Assembly (NCBI GenBank): GCA_030673895.1
Contig: JAUTCR010000058.1
Location: forward strand, 1 to 64,000
Direction of reading: 5' to 3'
Source: Verrucomicrobiota bacterium JB023
GTDB lineage: Bacteria > Verrucomicrobiota > Verrucomicrobiia > Verrucomicrobiales > Akkermansiaceae
Length of the DNA stretch: 64,000 nucleotides
A model generated the notes under the pieces. It was not told the DNA's origin. It saw only the letters and a program-made list of their open reading frames with translations, and did no database searches. Position 1 is the stretch's first letter. The number at the start of each line of letters is the position of its first letter. Below are positions 40,600 through 50,056 of this stretch, one piece after another. Both the position numbers and the translations under genes were made by a program.

Positions 40600-41238
40600 T
40601 TACCAGTCGGCATTATAGCCGCGAGTGTCGATGTGGGTGAAGTTCGAATAACGACCAACCCCTCCTTTGAAGAGCCCATTGTTCCGCAACTCCCTCGCCA
40701 CGCGGGAGACCCGGCTGGTGGAGGTATTGAACATCAGATCGAGAGCCACGTTCTGCATGTGATAAGAGCGGGGCTTGGCACCCGGGCAACGTGAATTGTA
40801 GGCGGGACAACGATAGGCCGACGTAACTTGATCCAAACTGACACCAAGCACCTCCGTCACCTTGTCAGCAACCAACAACGTTGAATCCATATTTTGCCAG
40901 TATTTCTTCGGTGGGATTTGATTCCAGACCGAGCCTTTTCGACGGGCGTGAGCTTTGATCACCTCATGAACTGAAATTTTCTCGAGCTTCAGGCTCGCGA
41001 TGTGGCGAGCGTAGGCTTGGAGTCGTTCACCCTGAGACCGAACCCACTCCTGCGGTAGGTCATCAGTGTTAAGGTTCGTCTTGCCTCCAAAAAAGAGGAA
41101 GGCGCTGGACTCCTGAATCCCTGCCATAGCGGTACCAACCACGAGGCTTGAAGTCGTCAAGAAACGACGACGGGTTTGAAAATTGTTTTGGCCTTGGGCA
41201 GGCTCGAATCCTCTCTGGGCAAGGTTCGGGTCGCTCAT
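40600..41238 (-). CDS. Tat-exported DUF882 / peptidase M15-like protein
   Basis: RRRFLTTSSLVVG Tat signal; SAYRCPAYNSRCPGAKPRSYHMQNVALDLMF...NFTHIDTRGYNADW. Confidence 0.85.
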   Translation of the reverse strand: MSDPNLAQRGFEPAQGQNNFQTRRRFLTTSSLVVGTAMAGIQESSAFLFFGGKTNLNTDDLPQEWVRSQGERLQAYARHIASLKLEKISVHEVIKAHARRKGSVWNQIPPKKYWQNMDSTLLVADKVTEVLGVSLDQVTSAYRCPAYNSRCPGAKPRSYHMQNVALDLMFNTSTSRVSRVARELRNNGLFKGGVGRYSNFTHIDTRGYNADW

Positions 41239-41364
41239 CTGGCGGCACAGTTGCAACTCCCGTGCCAAATGGCCAGAATAAAGTTACCGTGAAAAGTCAC
41301 TTTCTTTTTCAATTAAACGGAACTTTTCCCGATTTTTTTGACCAAAAAGGCTCGAATTCTCCAA

Positions 41365-42192
41365 TCAGCTTCCCAAAGGAGCCTCAATCGTGAGGTCAAG
41401 CTGCTCGGGTAACGCGGTTCGTGGTCGCCATGTCAATATTTCCGGGGCGTCCTTACCAACAAGGACGGTGTGCTCAAAGTGGGCTGAATTGGCCCCGTCT
41501 TCGGTGACCACCGTCCACCCATCCTCCAAAGTCAGGATTCCCGAGCTCCCCGCATTAACCATTGGCTCAATGGCCAAAACCATCCCTTCTTTGAGGATTG
41601 GTGAACGTCTTCCAAGAGGCCGATAGTTTGGAACCTGCGGATCTTCATGAAGTTCTCGGCCGACCCCATGACCAACCATTTCCCTCACCACAGTAAATTT
41701 GAACTGCCGAACGAAAGAATTCACGCTACCGCACAAATCATACAGACGATTGCCTTCCACTGCGTATTCGATCGCGTTGAACAAAGCCTGTTCCGTCGCG
41801 TAGAGAAGTCGTTTGGTCGCTTCATCGATTGGACCAACCGGGACCGTCGTCGCGTTGTCACCAATCCATCCCCCTTTGCGGATACCAACATCAATTTTGA
41901 TGATGTCACCATCCTGAATCACTCGGTCATTACCAATTCCGTGGACAACCTCTTCGTTGAAACCAATGCAAATATTGCCCGGAAAACCTCGGTAATTAAG
42001 GAAAGCACTCTCGCAGCGATGCTGCTTCATCAACTCCGCAGCATAAGCATCAACCTCAGCGGTCGTTTTCCCTGCTTCAATGAATGACGCCGTCGCCTGC
42101 AGAATTTCACTAGCGGTCTGGCAGGCCTCCCGCATCTCGTTCAATTCTGCAGTCGATTTGATAGGGATCCTCCCTTTTTTCTTCTTCGCCAT
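41365..42192 (-). CDS. map: Methionine aminopeptidase type I
   Basis: NYRGFPGNICIGFNEEVVHGI, MVGHGVGRELHEDPQVPNY, EGMVLAIEPMVNAG; position downstream of adk. Confidence 0.97.
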   Translation of the reverse strand: MAKKKKGRIPIKSTAELNEMREACQTASEILQATASFIEAGKTTAEVDAYAAELMKQHRCESAFLNYRGFPGNICIGFNEEVVHGIGNDRVIQDGDIIKIDVGIRKGGWIGDNATTVPVGPIDEATKRLLYATEQALFNAIEYAVEGNRLYDLCGSVNSFVRQFKFTVVREMVGHGVGRELHEDPQVPNYRPLGRRSPILKEGMVLAIEPMVNAGSSGILTLEDGWTVVTEDGANSAHFEHTVLVGKDAPEILTWRPRTALPEQLDLTIEAPLGS

Positions 42193-42197
42193 TCTGA

Positions 42198-42806
42198 TTA
42201 GAGCTTTTCTTCGATTCTTTCCCATACCACGTCTCGGTCACCGAGGCCGTCGATGATCGTCAACTGACCACGCCCTTCAAAGAAATCTAACACAGGAACG
42301 GTCAAATTCTTGTAAACCTCATAGCGCTTTCGGAACTTTTCAGGAGTGTCGTCATCCCGCACCGTCCATTCACCTCCGCAATTAGGGCAAACCGGTTCAC
42401 CCTCCTTAGCTACCCGACCACATTTCACGCACTCGCGGCGCAATCCGACACGTCGAACAAGCTCCTCGCGCGGAACCTCGAGGGCAATTGCCTGAAAATT
42501 TGTCCCCGCATCCATGACGAGGGCCTCAGCTTGAGGCAGGCTTCTTGGAAATCCGTCCAAGACCCAGCCACCATCGTGCTCCGACAACCAGGACCGAACC
42601 AGATCGACAGCCAGGGAATCTGGCACGAATTCGTTCCGAGCGAGGTAACCTTCGGCCTGCTGGCCAATCGCACTTCCACGCTCGATTTCCCGTCGCAAAC
42701 ACGCCCCCGTACTGAGATAAGGGACGGCAAACCTCTCCGCAAGGCGTCTTCCCTGCGTTCCCTTCCCAGATGCGGGAGGACCTAGCAGAGAGAAGTTCCT
42801 AGTCAT
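42198..42806 (-). CDS. adk: Adenylate kinase
   Basis: SLLGPPASGKGTQGRRLAERF P-loop; GWVLDGFPRSLPQAE; Cys4 zinc LID (CVKCG...CPNCG). Confidence 0.96.
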   Translation of the reverse strand: MTRNFSLLGPPASGKGTQGRRLAERFAVPYLSTGACLRREIERGSAIGQQAEGYLARNEFVPDSLAVDLVRSWLSEHDGGWVLDGFPRSLPQAEALVMDAGTNFQAIALEVPREELVRRVGLRRECVKCGRVAKEGEPVCPNCGGEWTVRDDDTPEKFRKRYEVYKNLTVPVLDFFEGRGQLTIIDGLGDRDVVWERIEEKL

Positions 42807-42839
42807 GGGAGGCTAGCCATTGGCGACGACAATTAAATC

Positions 42840-44336
42840 CTAAAAGAACTGGGAGATTCCTGCGATGATGCAAAGAATCGCGATGAACACCCAAAGAAAG
42901 ACGATGTGGGAACTGGCCGCAGCCTGTCCCGCAGCCTGACGGCGCTCGTATCGTCCCTTCAATTTACCCTGACGAAGGAAACCATCGTAGTTCCGCTGAA
43001 GAAGATGCGTTTCAATTTGGCGCATCATGTCGAGCAAGACGCCAACCAAAATCAACAAGCTCGTGCCACCGAAGAATTGGGCGACAATGCTCGGCATATT
43101 CGCGGCGTTACTCAGGATCCCCGGTATCACAAACAAAGCGGTGAGGAAGATCGCGCCAAAAAAGGTCAACCTCGTCATCGTGAAATCAAGGAAATCGGCA
43201 GTGGGCTTACCTGGTCGCACACCAGGAACGTAACCGCCGCCCTTCTTGAGATTCTCCGCAATCTCACTTGGCTGGAACATGGTCGCTACCCAAAAATAAC
43301 TGAAGAAAAAGATCATGACACCAGCAATCACGTAATAGGGCCATGACGCTGGATTCAACGCCTCTTGGAAAGAAACGACCCACTCCTGGCCTCGAAAAAC
43401 CTGAGACAAAAGCAGGAGAGGTAGCTGTAAGACAGCACTGGCAAAAATTACTGGCATGACCCCAGCGTAATTGACCTTCAAAGGAAGATACTGCGTGTGT
43501 CCGGTCATTTCCTTTGCGTGCCGATTGCTCGCCCGCTTCGCATATTGGACGGCGATGCGGCGTTGCGCCTGGGTGATAGCGATCACCGCAGCTGTCACCA
43601 CGATGAGAAGCGCGACCAAGCCGACCAATGCCATGGCCGAAAATGGGCTCCCATTGGCTCCACCCACGTAAGTGCGCCAGGCTTGGACGAGTCCACCGGG
43701 GAGAGCGGCGATAATATTGACCGTGATGATGAGAGAGATGCCGTTCCCGATACCTCGTTCAGTAATTTGATCACCAATCCACATCAGGAACATCGTTCCT
43801 GCGATGATGGTCAATACACCCAACAGAACGAAGGGGGCACCGAAGTTGGGCACGAGCTCACGACCGACTTCCCCGATTCCTTCCATGTAGGGGATGATTT
43901 CGGGATTCTCTAACGAGCGCATCAACAGGAACCCTTGTACTGCCGCGATACAGATTGTGAGGATTCGAGTGTATTGATTGATTTTCTGCTGCCCGCCTTC
44001 TTCCCTCCGCAATTTTGCGAGCTTGGGAACGACAGCTGACATAAGCTGCATCATAATAGATGCCGAGATGTAAGGCATGATGCCGAGGGCAAAAAGGCCC
44101 ACGTTCTCCAAAGCCCCACCGGAGAACACGTTCAAAAGTGCTCCCACAGCTGCTCCGGGATTGTTCCCCCCGTCGTCGGTCACCCGTTCCTTAAGCCATT
44201 CGTCGATGACCGTGGTGTCGACACCCGGAATCGAGATGGCAACCCCTAGTCTGACGATGATGATCATCGCCAGAGTGAATAGAATTCGGTCCCGAAGCTC
44301 GGGTACTCGCCACGTGTTCGCGAATGCAGAAATCAT
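42840..44336 (-). CDS. secY: Protein translocase subunit SecY
   Basis: ISAFANTWRVPELRDRILFTLAMI; multi-TM; GLFALGIMPYISASIMMQLM; NGISLIITVNI. Confidence 0.97.
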   Translation of the reverse strand: MISAFANTWRVPELRDRILFTLAMIIIVRLGVAISIPGVDTTVIDEWLKERVTDDGGNNPGAAVGALLNVFSGGALENVGLFALGIMPYISASIMMQLMSAVVPKLAKLRREEGGQQKINQYTRILTICIAAVQGFLLMRSLENPEIIPYMEGIGEVGRELVPNFGAPFVLLGVLTIIAGTMFLMWIGDQITERGIGNGISLIITVNIIAALPGGLVQAWRTYVGGANGSPFSAMALVGLVALLIVVTAAVIAITQAQRRIAVQYAKRASNRHAKEMTGHTQYLPLKVNYAGVMPVIFASAVLQLPLLLLSQVFRGQEWVVSFQEALNPASWPYYVIAGVMIFFFSYFWVATMFQPSEIAENLKKGGGYVPGVRPGKPTADFLDFTMTRLTFFGAIFLTALFVIPGILSNAANMPSIVAQFFGGTSLLILVGVLLDMMRQIETHLLQRNYDGFLRQGKLKGRYERRQAAGQAAASSHIVFLWVFIAILCIIAGISQFF

Positions 44337-44359
44337 TTAAGCGTGCGTAAATTTATCAG

Positions 44360-44394
44360 AAAAAGGATGGGTCAGGCCCAAGGCCCGCCCATCC
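44360..44394 (-). terminator. Hairpin plus T-tract between rplO and secY (possible attenuator)
   Basis: Minus strand GGATGGG-CGGGCCTTGGGCCTGA-CCCATCC-TTTTT. Confidence 0.55.
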
Positions 44395-44425
44395 GTCAAA
44401 AACGGCGCGTATCCAAACCGCTGAG

Positions 44426-44872
44426 TTAGGCGAGGTCAATCGTTCCGCCTGCTTTTTCAATCTTTTCGCGGGCAGATGCACTGGCAAGTTGGACTTTAAC
44501 CTCAAGTTTCTTGCTGAGCTCTCCCTGTCCGAGAACTTTGATGGCATCAAAGCGGCCCTTGAGAAGACCGGCTGCCTTCAAAGACTCCTCGTTCACAACT
44601 GCTCCTTCCTCAAAGCGATCTTCGAGTTGGCTGATATTGACGATGCCAATCTTGAGTTGGAACTGAGTATTGTTGAATCCACGCTTGGGAAGGCGACGGT
44701 GAAGGGGCATCTGACCACCTTCGAAGCCAGGACGAATTGTGCCACCAGAACGGGCTTTTTGACCCTTGTGACCTTTACCCGATGTCTTTCCGTGCCCCGA
44801 GCTCTCGCCGCAGCCCAGTCGCTTGGTGCGGTGCTTGGCTCCGGGATTCGGCTTAATTTCGTTTAATTTCAT
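44426..44872 (-). CDS. rplO: 50S ribosomal protein L15
   Basis: MKLNEIKPNPGAKHRTKRLGCGESSGHGKTSGKGHKGQKARSG. Confidence 0.97.
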   Translation of the reverse strand: MKLNEIKPNPGAKHRTKRLGCGESSGHGKTSGKGHKGQKARSGGTIRPGFEGGQMPLHRRLPKRGFNNTQFQLKIGIVNISQLEDRFEEGAVVNEESLKAAGLLKGRFDAIKVLGQGELSKKLEVKVQLASASAREKIEKAGGTIDLA

Positions 44873-44901
44873 TTGGGCTCTCTACTAAATGTTTCACGGC
44901 C

Positions 44902-45600
44902 TTAGATGGCCTTTTCCTTCTTCTTACCACGGAGTGCGAAGATCTCATCGCGACCGCGCAGTTGAGAAAGCGCTTTCAGAGTCGCCTTCACCACGTTCGC
45001 GTGATTATTCGATCCGAGCGACTTACCCAGGACATCCTTAATTCCGACGGCTTCACAAACTGCGCGAACACCCCCACCAGCAATAATACCGGTTCCGGGA
45101 GAAGCTGGCTTGAGAAGAACCTTTCCGCCTCCAAACTCAGCGTAGGTTTCATGAGGAATCGAGCCTTCGGCAAGCTGCATCTTCTTCAGATTCTTCTTCG
45201 CGCTTTCGCTGGCTTTCTTGATGCACTCGGCAACCTCATTGGCCTTACCGAAGCCGAAACCAACTTGTCCTTGCTGGTCACCAGAGACAACCAAAGCGGA
45301 GAAACTGAAACGACGTCCACCCTTGACCACCTTGGCACAACGGTTGATGAAAACGACTTTCTCGGAAAGCTGGTCCCCGTCATCCTCATCATGACGTCGG
45401 CCACGGTCACCGCCACGTCCGCGGTCACCACCACGGCCCCGGTCGCCTCCGCGTCCACGGTCACCGCCACCTCCACGGTTGCGGTCACCGCGTCCTCCGT
45501 CGCGGCGATCGCCACTTCTTGGGGGTGTCGCCTCGTTAGGCTTCTGCTCTCCGGAGGCTGCCTTTGCGCCTTCGGTCTTGGTCTCGCTATCTGCTACCAT
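44902..45600 (-). CDS. rpsE: 30S ribosomal protein S5 with RG-rich N-terminal extension
   Basis: [45 protein letters not shown]-terminal (GGDRGR)n. Confidence 0.96.
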   Translation of the reverse strand: MVADSETKTEGAKAASGEQKPNEATPPRSGDRRDGGRGDRNRGGGGDRGRGGDRGRGGDRGRGGDRGRRHDEDDGDQLSEKVVFINRCAKVVKGGRRFSFSALVVSGDQQGQVGFGFGKANEVAECIKKASESAKKNLKKMQLAEGSIPHETYAEFGGGKVLLKPASPGTGIIAGGGVRAVCEAVGIKDVLGKSLGSNNHANVVKATLKALSQLRGRDEIFALRGKKKEKAI

Positions 45601-45610
45601 GATCGTTTTC

Positions 45611-45967
45611 TTAGAATTTCAATCCACCTTCCCGCGCGGCGTCCGCCAATACCTTGATTTTTCCGTGATAGAGATGCCCACCACGGTCGAAAACCACTTC
45701 GGAGACATTCGCGCCTTTGGCGCGCTCGGCAATCAACTTGCCAATCGTCCCAGCCATTTCTTTGTTTGCACCCTTCGCTTCGACTTCCTTGTCGAGCGTG
45801 GAGGCTGCACAGATCGTGCGCCCAGCGACATCGTCGATGACCTGCACGTAAATATTCTTGTTGGAGCAATGCACTGCGAGGCGTGGGCGCTCGGCAGTGC
45901 CGCTGACTTTGCGACGGATCCGGTTGTGGACGCGCTGACGAATTCTTTTTCGGTTCAAAACACTCAT
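45611..45967 (-). CDS. rplR: 50S ribosomal protein L18
   Basis: [31 protein letters not shown]; operon position. Confidence 0.97.
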   Translation of the reverse strand: MSVLNRKRIRQRVHNRIRRKVSGTAERPRLAVHCSNKNIYVQVIDDVAGRTICAASTLDKEVEAKGANKEMAGTIGKLIAERAKGANVSEVVFDRGGHLYHGKIKVLADAAREGGLKF

Positions 45968-45981
45968 TGTCTTTTTCCCTA

Positions 45982-46521
45982 TTATTTACCAACGCTCTTA
46001 CCAGCTTTCCGGCGGACATATTCACCAGCGTAACGCACACCTTTGCCCTTATAAGGCTCGGGTGGGTAATAAGCTCTCACATCCGCAGCGAACTGACCGA
46101 CGCGCTGCTTATCAATGCCTTCCACCTTAATTTTGGTATTCTCGGTGACGGTCACAGTCAGATCATTCGGGATTGGGTGAAGGATCGGGTGGGATTTACC
46201 CAGGCTCAAATCGAGGTCTGAACCTTTAACGGCGGCCCGGAGACCGACGCCCTGAATCTCAAGGTCCTTGGAGAATCCTTGGGAAACCCCCAAAATCATA
46301 TTCTGAATCAGGCTCCGAGCGGTACCATGCATGGCACGGAGTTCACGCTTCTCATTTTGTCGGTTCACCTGGACGGCGCCATCCTCGACAACAACATCGA
46401 TTCCTTCAGGGAGCGTCCAATCAAGCTTGCCCTTCGGTCCCTCGACCTCGACGGAGCGGTCTTTGACCTCAAGCTTGACCTTCTCGGGAAGGGAGATTGC
46501 TTTATTTCCAATACGTGACAT
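45982..46521 (-). CDS. rplF: 50S ribosomal protein L6
   Basis: [56 protein letters not shown]. Confidence 0.97.
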   Translation of the reverse strand: MSRIGNKAISLPEKVKLEVKDRSVEVEGPKGKLDWTLPEGIDVVVEDGAVQVNRQNEKRELRAMHGTARSLIQNMILGVSQGFSKDLEIQGVGLRAAVKGSDLDLSLGKSHPILHPIPNDLTVTVTENTKIKVEGIDKQRVGQFAADVRAYYPPEPYKGKGVRYAGEYVRRKAGKSVGK

Positions 46522-46543
46522 TTGTCTATCCTCCTGTTCGCTA

Positions 46544-46942
46544 TTACCAAACCTTGGCGAGCAGCTCACCACCAACATTCTCCCGCTTGGCACGTGCTCC
46601 TGTCATCACCCCGCGTGAGGTCGAAAGGATCGAGATACCAAGCCCATTCAGAACTCGAGGAACATCCTGAGAGCCAACGTAGTGGCGGCGGCCAGGCTTC
46701 GAAATCCGCTTAAGATCCGTGAGCGCCGACTTGCCTTCCACATACTTGTTGGTCACCTTGAGAACGGGGAATTGACCGCTCTCGTCGACCTCGTAGCTCC
46801 AGATGTAGCCTTCCTCTTTCAAAATGCGGGCTAGCTCGGCCTTCATCTTCGAGAAGGGCGCGGTAAATTCTTCGTTCCCTGCCCGAGCGGAATTCTTGAA
46901 TCGAATCAAGAAGTCGGAGATGGGGTCACTAATAACTGCCAT
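46544..46942 (-). CDS. rpsH: 30S ribosomal protein S8
   Basis: ISDPISDFLIRFKNSARAGNEEFTAPFSKMKAELARILKEEGYI; STSRGVMTGARAKRENVGGELLAKVW. Confidence 0.97.
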   Translation of the reverse strand: MAVISDPISDFLIRFKNSARAGNEEFTAPFSKMKAELARILKEEGYIWSYEVDESGQFPVLKVTNKYVEGKSALTDLKRISKPGRRHYVGSQDVPRVLNGLGISILSTSRGVMTGARAKRENVGGELLAKVW

Positions 46943-46966
46943 GTTCGTGTCCTATTAAATTGTTAC

Positions 46967-47545
46967 TTATGCCGCTGCCGCCTGCTCGTTCCGTTCCGCT
47001 GGCTTGCGGAAAGGATAGCCCAAATGATCCAACAAAGCCTTTGCTTGCTCGTCGCTGTTGGTTGTCGTCACAATAATCAGGTCAAAACCAAGAGTGCGCT
47101 TGACCTGGTCAAGCTCGATCTCAGGGAAGATACTCTGGTCATTGATGCCCATCGCGTAATTGCCCCGGCCATCGAAGCTCTTGAAAGGAAAACCGCGAAA
47201 GTCTCGCACGTTGGGTGCGGTGATATTGATGAAACGATCAAGGAATTCCCACATGCGTTCAGCACGCAAAGTCACCCGCGCCCCAACAAGCTCCCCTTCA
47301 CGGACCTTGAAGTTTGCCACACTCTTGCGGGCATGGACGACACTGGGTTTTTGTCCGGTGATTTTGGAAAGGTCACTCACCGCATCCTCGACCGCTGCTT
47401 TCCGATCATTCATGTAATGACCGATGTGGGTGGAGAGGACGATTTTCTCCAGATTAGGGACTTCGTTCGGGTTCTTGAGGCCGAATTGCTCCTTCAGTTT
47501 AGGAACAACCTCCTTGTTGTATCTCTCTTTGAGTTCGTTTTTCAT
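46967..47545 (-). CDS. rplE: 50S ribosomal protein L5
   Basis: RYNKEVVPKLKEQFGLKNPNEVPNLEKIVLSTHIG; RGFPFKSFDGRGNYAMGINDQSIFPEI. Confidence 0.97.
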   Translation of the reverse strand: MKNELKERYNKEVVPKLKEQFGLKNPNEVPNLEKIVLSTHIGHYMNDRKAAVEDAVSDLSKITGQKPSVVHARKSVANFKVREGELVGARVTLRAERMWEFLDRFINITAPNVRDFRGFPFKSFDGRGNYAMGINDQSIFPEIELDQVKRTLGFDLIIVTTTNSDEQAKALLDHLGYPFRKPAERNEQAAAA

Positions 47546-47607
47546 ATCGCGGGTCAGCTCGTTTTTGGCTTAAGCGCTCGCTTAAAGTTTTTTGGGGGGC
47601 GCGGCTC

Positions 47608-47841
47608 TTAGTCCGCTTTCTTCACGTTGGAAAGATGAATCGGTCCATCTTTTTCAACAATTCCACCTTCGGGATCAGCTTCCGAGCGGCGAATCGCCTT
47701 TTTGATCGGGCGAACTCCTTCCAGGATCACCTGCTGCTTCTTGGAGTTCACGGACAACACCTTGCCGCTTTTTCCTTTGTGGTTGCCAGCGACAACGACT
47801 GCGTTGTCTCCAGCTTTTACATGTGTTTTGGGTCTCGACAT
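47608..47841 (-). CDS. rplX: 50S ribosomal protein L24
   Basis: [37 protein letters not shown] (KOW); start at [11 protein letters not shown]. Confidence 0.96.
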   Translation of the reverse strand: MSRPKTHVKAGDNAVVVAGNHKGKSGKVLSVNSKKQQVILEGVRPIKKAIRRSEADPEGGIVEKDGPIHLSNVKKAD

Positions 47842-47860
47842 CGTAGCAAATCGTTGGGGG

Positions 47861-48226
47861 TTAGAGCACCTCGGGAGCGAGGGAAACAATCTTCATGAAG
47901 TTCTTCTCGCGCAATTCCCGGGCAACGGGTCCAAAAATACGGGTTCCACGTGGATTTCCATCCTTATCGATAATAACTGCAGCATTGCTGTCGAAGCGGA
48001 GGATGGAGCCGTCTTGGCGACGGATAGGCGCCGCGGTGCGGACAATGACTGCCTTGACCACAGTTCCTTTTTTAATGGAAGCGGTGGGGATGGACTCGCG
48101 AATGTGAGCGGTGATGATGTCGCCTACATTCGCCGAGCGGGAACGCTTACCCAACACACCAATCATTTTGGCCTGACGGGCGCCGGTGTTGTCGGCGACC
48201 TCAAGCTTGGATTCCATTTGAATCAT
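47861..48226 (-). CDS. rplN: 50S ribosomal protein L14
   Basis: [56 protein letters not shown]. Confidence 0.97.
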   Translation of the reverse strand: MIQMESKLEVADNTGARQAKMIGVLGKRSRSANVGDIITAHIRESIPTASIKKGTVVKAVIVRTAAPIRRQDGSILRFDSNAAVIIDKDGNPRGTRIFGPVARELREKNFMKIVSLAPEVL

Positions 48227-48278
48227 CGTTTCGTAATTTTCCGGTTAAGATGGTTAATAATGGGAAAGCTATCGGGCG

Positions 48279-48554
48279 TTAGTGGGAGAGAATCTCCACG
48301 AGCTTCCAGCACTTGTTCTTGGACAAAGGACGGCATTCTTCGATACGGACCTTGTCCCCCACGGCCGCCTGCTCCTCTTCATCATGAGCATAGAACTTCT
48401 TGCTACGCTTCACGATCTTCTTGAACTGCGGGTGAGGCACTCGGGCGACGTACTCAACAACGATGGTCTTATTCATCCCGGTTGACTTGACGATCCCGAC
48501 ACGTTGCTTGCGCAAACCTTTGCCTTCTGTTTTGGCGGATGTTTCTTCGCTCAT
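48279..48554 (-). CDS. rpsQ: 30S ribosomal protein S17
   Basis: [45 protein letters not shown]. Confidence 0.96.
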   Translation of the reverse strand: MSEETSAKTEGKGLRKQRVGIVKSTGMNKTIVVEYVARVPHPQFKKIVKRSKKFYAHDEEEQAAVGDKVRIEECRPLSKNKCWKLVEILSH

Positions 48555-48591
48555 GGTCTAGTTGATTCTCGTTATATTTTCCTCTGATCCC

Positions 48592-48795
48592 TCAGGCCTG
48601 GCCACGGCGCTCGTTCAGAATGGTCATCACCTTGGCCACCTCGCGGCGGATAAGGCGAATGCGAGCGGTGTTCTCCAACTGTCCGGTGCCCTGCTGCACG
48701 CGGAGGTTCACTCCTTCGTGCTTCAATTCCTGCAAGCGCTTGCGAAGCTGGTCGCTACTCTGCTCCCGGAGTTCTTTTGCTTTGATCAATGCCAT
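48592..48795 (-). CDS. rpmC: 50S ribosomal protein L29
   Basis: KAKELREQSSDQLRKRLQELKHEGVNLRVQQGTGQLENTARIRLIRREVAKVMTIL. Confidence 0.95.
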   Translation of the reverse strand: MALIKAKELREQSSDQLRKRLQELKHEGVNLRVQQGTGQLENTARIRLIRREVAKVMTILNERRGQA

Positions 48796-48829
48796 GGTCG
48801 TCTTCCTTCAGTACAAATGGTTCTCTTAA

Positions 48830-49243
48830 TTAGTGGGTCCGCTTCACGAAACGGGTGGGGATACCCAACTTATTGGATGCGAGGCGCATCGCTTCACGCG
48901 CGGATGACTCGGGCACACCGGCGACTTCAAAGAGCATGACGCCGGGACGAATCACTGCGACCCAAGCATCAACGGGGCCCTTACCCTTACCCATCCGTGT
49001 TTCAGGTGGACGGGCTGTTGTTGATTTGTGAGGGAAGATTCGGATCCAAACTTTTCCCTTACGCTTGAGGTAACGGTTGATTGAGATCCGGCAGGCTTCG
49101 ATCTGACGGTTGGTCATCCAGCCGCGGCCAGTGGCCTGCAGGCCGAAATCGCCGAAGCTCACATTCGTTCCCCGCTGTGCGTTGCCCGCACGGCTTCCCC
49201 GGTGTGATTTGCGGAACTTGGTCCGCTTAGGCATGAGTGGCAT
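48830..49243 (-). CDS. rplP: 50S ribosomal protein L16
   Basis: [53 protein letters not shown]. Confidence 0.97.
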   Translation of the reverse strand: MPLMPKRTKFRKSHRGSRAGNAQRGTNVSFGDFGLQATGRGWMTNRQIEACRISINRYLKRKGKVWIRIFPHKSTTARPPETRMGKGKGPVDAWVAVIRPGVMLFEVAGVPESSAREAMRLASNKLGIPTRFVKRTH

Positions 49244-49282
49244 GGTCTAATCCTCCTTTTCGTGAAATTCTAGTTAATTGAG

Positions 49283-50014
49283 TTAGGAATCGCGGCGTCC
49301 TCCTCCGCGATTGTCACCACCACGATTATCGCGGCGGCCACCGGGGCGTCGGTTGTCGCGACGATTACCACCCGGGTTCTGCTTGATCTTGTCCTCGCGC
49401 TTGTTCAACCAGCACTTGATACCGATGATCCCGTAAACAGTGCTCGCTTCTGCGAAACCATAGTCAATAGGGACACGAAGGGTCTGAAGAGGCACCTTAC
49501 CCTGGCGATACCATTCGGCACGGGCAATGTCTGCACCACCAAGACGACCGGCGCAGCGGATCCGGATACCATCAGCACCGAAGTCCATCGCTGTCTGGAC
49601 AGCACGCTTCATCGCCCGGCGGAAGCTAATCCGGCGCTCAAGCTGAACGGCGACGTTCTCGCAAATCAGCTGGGCATCCAGCTCAGGCTGGCGAATCTCG
49701 ACGATATCAATCTTCACTTGAGCTCCGTTGCAGATCTTCGTGATGTCGCGGGTCATGAGTTCGATCTCAGAGCCACGCTTACCAATGACAAGACCAGGGC
49801 GGGAGGTGTGAAGGGTGACTCGCACGCTATTCCAAGCGCGCTCGATGACCACCTTGGACAGCGCCGCAAATTGCAGTCGGTTGCTCAGGTATCTCCGGAC
49901 AGCAAGGTCCTCGTGAAGCTTCTTGGTGTAGTCCTCTCCGCTGGCATACCACTTGGAGCGCCAGTCGCGGTTGAAGGCGAGTCGGAATCCTACTGGGTTG
50001 ACTTTCTGTCCCAT
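49283..50014 (-). CDS. rpsC: 30S ribosomal protein S3 with RG/RR-rich C-terminal tail
   Basis: MGQKVNPVGFRLAFNRDWRSKWYA; SRPGLVIGKRGSEIELM KH motif; tail NPGGNRRDNRRPGGRRDNRGGDNRGGGRRDS. Confidence 0.97.
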   Translation of the reverse strand: MGQKVNPVGFRLAFNRDWRSKWYASGEDYTKKLHEDLAVRRYLSNRLQFAALSKVVIERAWNSVRVTLHTSRPGLVIGKRGSEIELMTRDITKICNGAQVKIDIVEIRQPELDAQLICENVAVQLERRISFRRAMKRAVQTAMDFGADGIRIRCAGRLGGADIARAEWYRQGKVPLQTLRVPIDYGFAEASTVYGIIGIKCWLNKREDKIKQNPGGNRRDNRRPGGRRDNRGGDNRGGGRRDS

Positions 50015-50056
50015 ATCGTTCGTTTCGTGCTTGGTTCGTTACGCTAGTTAAATTGA

